Shown piece by piece: positions 36,801 to 48,800 of a stretch of 64,000 nucleotides of DNA. The DNA is from Siphonodentalium dalli (taxonomy: Eukaryota; Mollusca; Scaphopoda; Gadilida; Siphonodentaliidae). Position numbers and translations under genes: made by a program. The notes under the pieces were generated by a model. The model was not told where the DNA came from. It made no database searches and worked only from the letters and a program-made list of their open reading frames with translations. Position 1 is the first letter of the stretch. Each line of letters opens with the position of its first letter. The DNA lies in NCBI GenBank assembly GCA_032622095.1, contig CP136069.1, forward strand, positions 128,693,123 through 128,757,122. The letters run 5' to 3'.

Positions 36801-39800
36801 GTTAATATGAGACTATATAGATACTTCCCAGCTGACGATGCCTAAGCAGAATGAGGTTCCAAGAGGGTGAATTTGGTGATGCTAGCCTGCTGTGCGGGGC
36901 ATTTAGCATCACTAAATTCACTCTCTGCAAATGTGAGACACACTATTTCAAGGCTTGTCATTGAAAATGTTGGTTGAATTCTTGGAAAGTCCTGGAAAAG
37001 TTCTTGAATTTGATAATGATCAAAGTGTATGAATCATGGTACAATAATGCTCTGAGTAATCAACTTCTTAACCACAGCAGAATTATGGGTAACTTTTCAG
37101 GATTTAGTCGGAAATATGGCTTGTTGCCATTCATCGGAAAGCTCTCCCCGAGAGCTTTCCGATGAATGGCAACAAGCCATATTTCCGACTAAATCCTGTG
37201 AAAAGTTACCCATAATTCTGCTGTGGTTAAGAAGTTGATTACTTAGAGCATTACTGTACATGTTGTCGTCCTACTGATTGGAATCCTAGATACATCTTTG
37301 AGTGATCCTACATGTAATTATACCCCCACTTTCGAAGAAAATGGGGGGTATACTGGATTGACTGCGTCTGTCCGTCCGTCGAGCCGTCCGTCCGTCTATC
37401 ATGCTTTCTCCGTGTTTACTAATGACTACTTATGTGGCTAAGATTGTGTAAAATGGATATTTATGTGCATAACTTCCGTTGCGTGGCTAGCCACGTAACA
37501 GCTTTCAGATGGACGTTCTAAAATGATCTATTTGGCCTAATCAGCTTATTTAATTTTGTAGTCACTCAAAATTTGGAGAAAAAAAAGTCCATCGATTTAG
37601 ACATCCATGACCCGTCAATAGGAGATGTCGGACACTGACAAGACATTTATGTGGCTAGCCACCCAATCACGGACCTGTCAGTTTCTCCTATTCCACTGTC
37701 CCAGTTGCTGTGAGCAAGTTTTTGAGTTTTAATCAGCTTCTTCTGCTATAATTCCAACATGTTATGAATCCATAATCTGGAGTTTTATCACTATCTACTA
37801 CTTGATAGCCACTTAAAATTTTATGGCTACTTGAGAAGCCACATAAAAACTAAAGCCACATTACTATTTCTAGCCACATAGGTCGAAGCCACATATCTAC
37901 CCATTTGTTGGTATGTCCGTCCGTGGAGCCGTCGTACCGTCCGTCCATCCGTCCGACCTCATAACTCGAACAACTATGAACCGATTTCAATAATTTTTTG
38001 CATGCAATCTCCTTGGGACTGCCTCTCCGCATGATGCTAATTACGGTTCGGTGCGACTTTTGTTTTAAGTTACGCCTCATTTTCGACTTATTTTGACTTA
38101 GAAAATTCTGTCCAACTTAATAACTTTAACAAATATGAACCGATTTCAATAATTTTTGGTATACATGCTTCTCACAATACCCTCTCTACATGATGCAGCT
38201 AGGGATTGGCTCAGACTGTTTTTCATAATATTACACTTCATTTTCGACTTATTTTGACTTAGAAAATTCTGTGCGACTTAATAACTTTAACAAATATGAA
38301 CCAATTTGAATAATATTTTCTGTACAAGCTTATTGTGACACCATATCGATATTATTAGTCCAAATTTTTCTTTAAAGTTAAAAATCTTTTTTGTTGGGTT
38401 TACGGATAATGCGGGTTGAATTTGCCACGGTGGGGGTATGCTAGCACTCGAGTGCACACCTCTTGTTCTCTTTTGATGAAAATTGTTTTTTTTTGTTTTT
38501 AGGTGAAGCTGGCATTCCAACGTCAAAATCTGCAAACTTCTCATCACAGAAGATACACACAAGAGAATCTCCCAGCAGGTATGTCGTAATGTATTATAGT
38601 TTAACTCTTCTGGAGTAAACTACATACCCACATATCAAATATGATGACCTTTCATAGAGTTTTCATTTCCCATCCCCAGGATTGCACGTCAGTAGGGCCA
38701 ATCGGAACTCACTATTAGTAGCATTGAGATAAAGGGGTCCAATCAAAATGATTAACGTACCACGATGTGTCGTTATTCGGGAGAATACTGCAGGCCTTCC
38801 AAGAAATGAAATGTTGGCTGGAATAAAATAGACTGTATCCATATGAATCTGAGTGTATGTATACAAAGACTGAGTTTAACTCAGTACAGTAATGTGTCAT
38901 AGTTTACAATGAGCCATCAGCAAATTACGTTGCTCGGCCAGCCCCCTGGAATCATATTTTGTTTAAGCAGCAGTCAGCTTCCATTTTGAGAGCAATTTCC
39001 TGGCTTTAGTGTCGCCATTTTGGGGAACTACATATGTTTGTTTAATATATTGAATTTCCAATTTAGTTGTTATAAAAGTAAACTTGTGTCCAGGTCGGCA
39101 GCGTCTTTGTCAATTTTAGAACACAGTCTTGGTATACGGGTCTATCAATTTGTATGGTACCTTATTTATCTGACATTTTAGTGAATTTCCATTATGGTAC
39201 ATTCCAATAGATGAATGGCCTGGCTTGTCGTAGACTCACATGTGCTTCAATGCCTCAACTGCATAACTAATTTTGTTAAAACGTGATCATTTCAAGTACT
39301 AGAGTTATTTCCAGTACTATATACGAATGTAGAAGACTGAATTACCAGGATAACAAACATTTTTGATGACTTCATCAGTTGATTTTGAAGAGTTCTGGTC
39401 AGCATCAATATGGTTGTTTTGTTTGGACAAGCGATAATCAATACTGCAGGTTGTAACCTCATCTTTGCTATAATGTTAACATATAGTGTCATTGAACAAG
39501 TTAATTTGTGTGCACTAATTAACTCAGTTTCATTTTTATTATAACTCTGTTATTAGAGTAAAATGCAGGATAGGAATATGATGAAAACATAATAATTTGC
39601 AACAAGATATCTAATTGCCGGCGCCCAGAGAGTTAAAGTGATGTGAAACACTCTTGTAGAGTGATCAAATAGAAATTGAGAATAATCTTGCACAAAGTAG
39701 TTATTTGTACAAATATTAATCCATATTAATGATACGCACCGTCATTCTTATATGGTGAAATAATTTGTGTTAGATTATCTCCGATATTTGCGTCCCGAAT

Positions 39801-42800
39801 CGAGATGTAAATATTTACAATTGGGCGTAGTTTTCCATGGAGTGGTATGGTTGATTTCTTTGAAATTAAACGGCAATGTTAGTAGAATGCTACATTCCCC
39901 AGGTTGGCATATCATCTGAGTACTAACTTATAAATTTCACGCACCCAAACAAGTCCATAATATGTCTTTAAAGTAATATATTTACATACACCTCATATTG
40001 CTTCTTTTTTTCCCTTATTATTACTATTGCATGCCCATTGGATTAATTTGGTCATTCTACATTATTCACCATTGTTAGCCATCATATTTAAATAACCGCT
40101 GAGATAACTGGACATTACCTCACTCAATTTTAATTTTGCGCAGTGTTATTTATTTGCTCAGTTTTAAATTCCCGCACTTATAATTCATGCACCCTGATGC
40201 GCGAATGCAATGCTGACAAAACTAATTTTTTTTAAAGCCATGTACTCATTGACTTGCAGTTACATTTCTTTATGATTCCTGGGGTTTAGATTTAATGACC
40301 ACCATGCTATACTGTAAATGTACAGCACACATGAGATAAATTAATTATGAAGATAGGCAGGGCTGGCGATCTAGAAAATCCAGGAGGGCTATTAATAGCC
40401 CTCCTAGATATGCATAGGAGGGCTATAGCCCTCCTCAACTTTTAAAGTTATGATTTATTTTATCTGAGTTACTACTGCCGTTAGTTTGTCTATTTTTGAT
40501 GTTGTATAACTCCATTTAAATTAATTTTCTTCATGTGGAAACAAAGTGTCCACAGAGTTGTGAATGTCAAAATCCCCCACAGTAATTATGGTAATAAAAT
40601 GGTTTTATATGTTGTGATAATCTATATGTACAAGAAACAAAATGTAAGAGTATTTGTACTCAACAATTTGTCAGTCGGTGTCCAACCCATGCAACGGAAT
40701 TGGGTGAGTTTGTCCACATTAAAAGCATTGTCCATGAAAGTGTAATTTTACGTAAAATACACAATCAAGAACAATATTAAATCCAGTATATTTGCACTTG
40801 AATATTGACTGCTTTTTCTCTCAAAGTAATCCATATTCCATTGTCGATCGCAGACTGCTGCTTGCAGCGGTCAAGTCGCTATCTATAGATTTACTGGGTG
40901 TTTGCAATTGGGGACATAGAAAATAGTTTCTGAACTTTAATAATTGAATAACAGTGTAAACTAGATTACGTGGATACATTTAGCTAATTATATTAAAATA
41001 TTGTCAATCGAAGCGATAAAAGACGGCTGCAAGATAAATACAATTTTCACTGATAGGAACCGGAAACGGAACGAAAGGTTGAACTTAATTGGGACAGTGA
41101 CATTTGGTTCTCACTATCCACAAACATGTGTCATTTTATCCAGTGAAATATATTGTAAGCTCAATCTTATGAAGAGAAATTATTTATTTTGGTCATAAAA
41201 TGTGTGAGAATCGATCAAAAGATCAGATTTACGAAACAGTTCGTTCCGGAATTTACTGATTCCGCTATAATTCCCATTTGACATTACCGTCAAGTCACGC
41301 ATGCGCACAGTCCCCACACTGTACAATATAATTACGATTTCGATGCAGTATTTTACTCATTAAACACAATAAAATAACTAAATAATAAATGTCCTATCGT
41401 AGACGAGGCGGGCTATAAAAAGCCCGCCTTGGAAAATTCTAGGCGGGCTGTAGGCGGGCAGCCCGCCAGCCCGCCTTGAGATTTCCAGGCCTGGATAGGT
41501 AATCCTATTACACTTAATCCAATCATAATTATTGTATTTCAATAGTTATGTGCATCACTGACATGAAATCAACTAAGTAAGTGAAATAAATGACTGCTGA
41601 CCTAAGAAATATCACTTTGTATCAGTTGATATGCAAACCTGTTCATTTTCATGACTTGTTTGTTAACACATTGAGTGCCAACTACGAATTATCTCATACT
41701 TTTTACTCAACATGTTAAACTCCTTCAATCATTCTATTATTCGCACAGTTTTAAATTCGCTCACAATGGCTGCGTGAAAAGTAGTACTGCATGCATTTAA
41801 CTACGGGTTAGGCAATTAATGAAAATGAATCCTTCTGCAATTCATTATAGGCAGTGTTAATACTGTACATTTTATTACACTTCAGAAAGAAGCTATCTCA
41901 GTCAGGTCCTGTAAAATACCAGGATACTGCAGTAACGAGATCATACGAAAGTGGTGCTATAGGTGATATTGTACCATCAAAATCATGGGAGCAGCCACTA
42001 GTTGATGAGGTATGTAAATGTATGGGAAGCCAAATTAATGTTCTGTTTCTCGGATACCTGCCCCATCATCTAAATATGGCCCCCCTGAGTGATTTTTATG
42101 GCCCCCAAAAATTAAAAATATATATATAGACCAACCTAAGGGTGACAGTGTAGTTTAGCACACTGCAGACTGAAAAATGCCATTGGAAAATATATCTTCA
42201 TTACTATTTGATAAATATGTTGATCTTGAACAATAAATTTATTGAAGATCAATAATGAAATAATCCTTGAAAATGACTCACTCAGTCCTCAAAATGTGCT
42301 TAAATATGATCCCCAGAATCACATACAAATGTTGTTTAAAGCTGTTGACACTGTCAATAATGTTTCAGGGAGACCAGGGAGACTATCCTTCATTCTCAGA
42401 AAGAGGCTCACATCATTCACGTCCACCTGCATGGAAAATAGCTGATGAACAAGAATCAAGCCTCTCTCATACTGGCCCAGGTAAATACATGTACATGGCA
42501 AAGACAATAATTCTTATCTGAATTTGTTGGTATTTCCTAGTTTATCATTTGTAATGTAACCATTATTTATGATGGACAGTCTACACTCCGTAAAATGTCC
42601 TTCACAACTAGTTATTTAAAAATAATGGCTGAGTCTAAATTAATTATATATATTTATTATTCATCCTAGATAAAGTAAAAACACATACTGTATAGAGTTA
42701 CTTCCCCAATTAATCAGTTTTGCTGATAGTGCTTGTTGATGTGTGATGCAAATGAGAAAGTATGCTACAATAGATATGATTGTAAGTGACGCCAACCCTT

Positions 42801-45800
42801 TTTTTGGCAACCAAATTCTCACAGACTTGTAATAAAAAAAATTATATTCTTGAAATCATGCAGATAATCACACAGTCTTTTCCTCTTCCTCCCTACAGGT
42901 AAACAACCAAGAGATTATAGAGGTAAGTCTAAATGGGAAAACAAAATTTTAACCCTTCCATGACGGCTTCCGGAAATTTTGCGAAAACCCTGTGCCAATG
43001 CATTCTCTTCCCATAGGGAGCCTCACATATATAAGAGAATACATTGGACTAATAATATTTACCTTGACCTTGTAAGCCAGTGCATTCTCTTATGTACATG
43101 TATGTGAGGCTCCCTATGTATGCTAAATGCACATGCATATACAAAGAACTGCAGATAATAGTAATATAATTACACCTAAAATAGTATTTACTGCCAGCCA
43201 TTTACTAGGCTACGATCTGTGAGAAGTTTCCATATACACGAAGTTACCACAATTAATTAATGCCAATTTACATTTGCCTGAAAATTCAAAATTGTATGAG
43301 AATAGCTCGATGATGAGCATTCTATTCTTTGCATACCGGTTTTGCTGCCATCCATAAAATATTTTTATTCCCGTCAGGTCGTATTCAGTAGAAAAGTGAA
43401 AGTTTGAAGATTTTGGCTGACTAAGATATTTTATTCCAGAGCGATGTCCATTTGTATTGGCACTCACACTTGGCATATTGTTATTACTTCAGGCTAAACG
43501 AATCCCGCAAATACTGGAAATTTGAGTACAGTCCCCCTTTAAGAAGATAAAAGATGGGAGGTTGATCAGGTTCCAAGTGTATCTCCGTCAAATATATCTT
43601 GGACACTGAAACTAATGGTTATATATTTCTTGCTTGCAAGATTTCTAGAAGTCGTTTTAAAAATCGGTACGCAATACCTCGAGTACGCGCACTTGTCAAA
43701 TGCCAATTAATGGCGATTATATCTTTGGACCAATCATGCGAGTCCTTCCACTATAACAGCGATTGAAAGACAAGACCTCATTCATTTTAAATTCTTCTAG
43801 ACGCAAGATAAGTCGCATTTTTTATCTGTTCATTTCTCATGAACGTTTCTCTTTATGCTATTGCGAACGACAACACGCAGTTGCCTAATTTCGTGCACTA
43901 CGCACGTGTTTTCCAATTTTCGCAATTTAGATTTACAATTGTTCAACAATCTTTTATTCTACAATACTGTCTTATTAATGACAGTAGTCCGTGGGTGGAT
44001 ATTTTCATTAACAAATATTTCAATTTTGTTTTATTTACGAGAATCACTTCGAACAAATATCGTTTTTGTTTGCATAAAACAATACTCAATAGAAAAAACC
44101 GATGCTCTTTAGAGTCATTCGGGTTCTCGTCGGGATTTTTTAACACTGCACCGGATGCAATATTGTGTTGTCGTCTCCACTAAGCTCCAGTTTGGAGTTT
44201 GGTCCCTGACAAAATCCTATCTAAATGTATTAGAAGTAATAATTTACAATATTTTACATTACAATATTTTACAATAATTTTCCTCACAGATGCTAGATAA
44301 AATAGCCACAGTGTGGCTTGCCTCTTCTCTCTACATTGAACATAAGGCTCAATGCTTTTAAGATGAAAACTTTGTAATGTTTTTTCCCTCCGACAGGTAG
44401 GGGTGCCACGATTAATTGTATAATCGATGAAATGTTGATACGGCCGATATTCGATGACCATTTTCGGCTGCGATTACTCTGAGTTCTTTATTTCGGATGT
44501 CGAAAAGTACCGGACATATTTGGATACCCTGTTTTACAGTTTAATATCCAACGGACAGGTTAACGATCGTTGATCGTGCAAAGATATTGGTAACGAATTG
44601 TGCTCATTACTAATTACCGGCTTTCCTTCCCACGAGTCAGTTATGATTGCTCTCGCAATATTCTATTCACGGGTATTCACCATTTGCACTTGTCCACCTG
44701 GTCACCATCAATATTACAATATGTGAAGATATATTTAGCACATTTCCCATCTCCGTTAATTTATGGGCATGTGAAATTGTCAGTGGACTTGGGTATATCA
44801 CACAATGACCTTTGATTTGAGATAACCCCAACTTACAATTATATTACCGGTGCGATTACACCCTTCTAATCAACGAAACTATATTTTTTGTCATGGGAAG
44901 GACAGTCTCGGTGGTTTCTGATACAAATTATGCACATGTGAATATTATGCACTACTTCCTCTGTCCTTGCTATTAGATACGCTTCATCGATTCTAATCTA
45001 GTATTGACTATCGATTATCAAGTTCAATGATCGTGGCACCTCTGCTGACGTGGCACCTTCTCTTGCATCCTCCATTAACTTGGAGACTCCGCTGGAGTTG
45101 GTTGGTGGACATGCCTCCTCCCTCAGGGTCGCGGCGTCCATAGCCCCCGCAGAGAAGGGCAGCGATGGTGGTCCAAGTGCAGCTGCGCTTGGTCCTGCCT
45201 CCGGTTCCGCCGGGTTCGCACCATCGCTGCACCAGCCGGCCACTTGCTACAGCTACCACATCAGTGGTCCGTTTAGCTGGCAAGCCCCAGTGCCCTCGGC
45301 ACATTGCCTGCCTACGCAGTTCAATGTGTCAACTGCCACTGCTTCCACTCCAGGGGATTTGACCGCATGGGTTCTGACCTGTCCTCCATTCGTCAACGTC
45401 TTTTCCGGCATCCGTCCCTCCCGGTTTTGGGGTGGGTATGTATCCCTATTATTCACCTGTGTTCTTTCCTCCACCAGTGTGGCCTTGCTTTGTACAGTTT
45501 CTGGCCTCTTTTGGGCTCCTAGGCCAGAACTTTCCGAGGCTCCGGAATTTCTTGCCTCATCAAACCAGGTGACCTGGTCGGGATACTTGCCCCTTTCCCC
45601 CAATCTCCGGGACGGATGGTGCTGTTCAGAGACGAGGACGTGCTGTCGCAACATCTCCTGGATTTGGCAGCGTTTGATGCGTGTCCGAGTTCGCCATGCC
45701 CATCCGAGAGTGCCTTCCCTGAGGGTCATTTCGGATGGGTCAGTCCTTCGGTCTTAGGATAACAATTGCTCACAATTTTGCATGCATTACCAGCATGATA

Positions 45801-48800
45801 CTAACAGCACAGAAAAAGGAAGAACAAACAGCGCCATTCTCTTGCTTCCTCCATTCACATGGAGCCTCCACTGGAGTCAGTTGCGGGACATGCCTCCTCC
45901 TTATTGGTCGCGGCCTCCTGAGCCATCCGCAGAGAAGTACGCCTGTCTTCCACAACCGAAGGACTGCATGGGGCCCACATATCAAGAACAAAAAACCAAC
46001 GTGTGACGATTTTCCTCTGCCAACTCGATACAGCCTGCGCAGCAGGCTCAGGGTCTGTTCGTGGTCATGCCTCCTCTATTTGTAGTCGCAGCTTCCACAA
46101 CCTTCGCAGAGATGGTCAACAATGGATTTTCCTCTGCCAACTCGGTACAGTCTGTGCTGCAGGCTCGGAGTCTGTTGGTGGTCATGCCTCCTCTATTTGT
46201 AGTCGCGGCTTCCACAACCTTCGCAGAGACAGGAAACAATGAATTTTCCTCTGTCCACTCGATACAGCCTGCGCTGCCGGCTCGGAATATGTTGGTGGTC
46301 ATGCCTCCTCTATTTGTAGTCGCGGCTTCCACAACCTTCTCAGAGATGGGCAACAATGAATTTTCCTCCGTCAACTCGGTACAGCCTGCGTTGCAGGCTC
46401 GGAATCTGCTGGTGGTCATGCCTCCTCTATTTGTCGCGGCTTCCACAACCTTCGCTGCGACGAGCAGCGATGGTGGTTCTGCAGCATCTACCGCTGGTTC
46501 TGTCTCAGTCCATCCAGGTTCATGCTGTCACGGCACATAGCGGTTTTTCCGAACCCTTTCTTGCCTTGGCTACCTCATTGTGCCTAGTCGCCGACAAGTG
46601 GCATTCATTTGACTGACTGTTTTGTACACTATTACCTTCGTTCTTTGTACTTTGAGGTTTCCTCTGTCAGTCTGCTTTCTGCCATATCGCATTGCTCTGG
46701 CTATGTGCCGCATTCAGGAACTGCTCCTGAATAAGTTTCTTTCGCCTCCATTCTCACCTCCGTTCTTATCCCGTCGGGGTATTCCAGGTGTTGTTGAGAC
46801 CTGTCTTTATAGTTTTGGGCCTTCTAATCTGTTAGATTTTTATTCAACAATTAGGCCGCTTTTATGAGACAAACCTAGACGTATTATGGACTTGATTGTG
46901 TGTGTGAACCTGATAAGTTAGTATGCGGGTGCTATATCTCACAGGGGAAATTGGCGCTCTACTCACTTAGCCGAACATATCATGAATATCGACCGTTCAG
47001 CTCCATAGACACTATCGTCTGAACTACGCTCATTTTAAATTTTACTTCTAGATTTGGGATGTATCTTTCAGTGACCACCTAACACCATAGGATTTCATCA
47101 TATAGCGTATCGGCATTTCATTGGTGTCTAGGCGGCATGTATGTAGTCCATTTTGTTATCGTATTTGTCACAGCACCGACTTTGAACCAAGAATATTTTC
47201 CAATTCTATGTTATCACTCGGGCCGAGTGTTTAACATCACTTGGCAGGCGTGATTCTAATTCTAATCTGATTTACCGATTCTCACCTTTGCGACATTTCA
47301 CAATTATTGCTGCATGCCCATCGGTGCTTGAGCATACCAGTTGGCGGGTTATCACAGTTTTTGTAACTTTCTGCTAACCTACGGTATGGGTTCCCTATAT
47401 CACCACCTGACGAACGATATTAAACTAAGTTCCACATTTATTTTGAAACCATGCAGGCCGGTTCATTGCATCACAGATTTGCCGTATGATCAGACAGTGT
47501 TCCATTCGCGGTATTAGTTCCTCTCCTTGGTTGCCCGTACACTTCAATTTCCAGTTCCTTGACTTGGTGTACCAGAGGCAGGCAATCTTTCCATCTTGGT
47601 CCCCTCCCTTTTGTGTATGTTTTTTCTTTCCAGGGACATGATTTCCAGTGCTCAACTCAGTCATGTTTTCCTGGTGTATCCCTGGTCCCCCCATTGGTCT
47701 GGGCCCAACGGTTTCTCATATCTCCCCTGGGGCTCTCGGTCGGGCTCAAAATACTGTCATACCGCACTGAGCATTGCTTCATTTTGTGAGATCCATTCTG
47801 AGTATTGATTCAGCTTTTCTGGCGGGGGGGGGGGGGGGGGGGGGGGTGGGGGGTGTCATAACCGTGTTTTCCCCTTGGTGCCCCTTTGCATGTATTATGG
47901 GCCAGTCAGCATCCTCTGGATGTCGTGCTAGTGCTGCTTCATCCTCTAAGGAGGGGGGTGGGGTAGGTTCCTTTATCCTATTAGGTACATGAATGAATGA
48001 GTTATCCCCCTTGCCTATGACCAATGTTTATCCTGGACACCTTCACCCTGTGATCATTACTAGTAGGGCACATGAAGTACGTGGTGTTTCCTTTTAGGAG
48101 GCTCAGTTGTTTTTGAGTTTATCTGAACTATTACATATGGGACACAATGATCTATTTTTTGGCACATGTCTACCAAGAAATCTTTTTGGTACAGGTCTTT
48201 TCTGCTTCAGCAGGTGGGGTTCATGGACATAGTCGGATTATCTGCCTCGTGGCCTCCTCCTCTTCAAGAATTCTAATTATAACCATTAGTTTCAGTGTCC
48301 AAGATATATTTGACGGAGATATAATATTTTTTTACCCAAAATATGTATCTCCTATAATAAATATCTTGGACACTGAACACAGCAAGGGCCCTCCCAGTTG
48401 GGATCAACATTCCCGCTCCGCGCACTCGGTCAAACGCATCAAACACACAAGAGGAAGAAATTAAAATGAATGAGGTCTTGTCTTTCAATCGCTGTTATAG
48501 TGGAAGGACTCGCATGATTGTTCCAAAGATATAATCGCCATTAATTGGCATTGACAAGTGCGCGAAATATATACGGTAACCATTAGTTTCAGTGTCCAAG
48601 ATATTTATTATAGGAGATACATATTTTGGGTAAAAAAATATTATATTAATATCATCTACCATGTTTCAAATCTTCCAATCAGTCAATTATAGTATATTAT
48701 CTGTGGTTTATCCATGCGTGTATATGTAATCATATTAGTATCAGCATGACATTTCTTTTATTATGTGCATGAGTTCATAAAAAGGTGTCTACTAAATGTT

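Noticed and set aside
45050-45757. 235-aa plus-strand ORF
   Set aside because: All frames on both strands are similarly open here because stops are rare at this composition; no recognisable domain.
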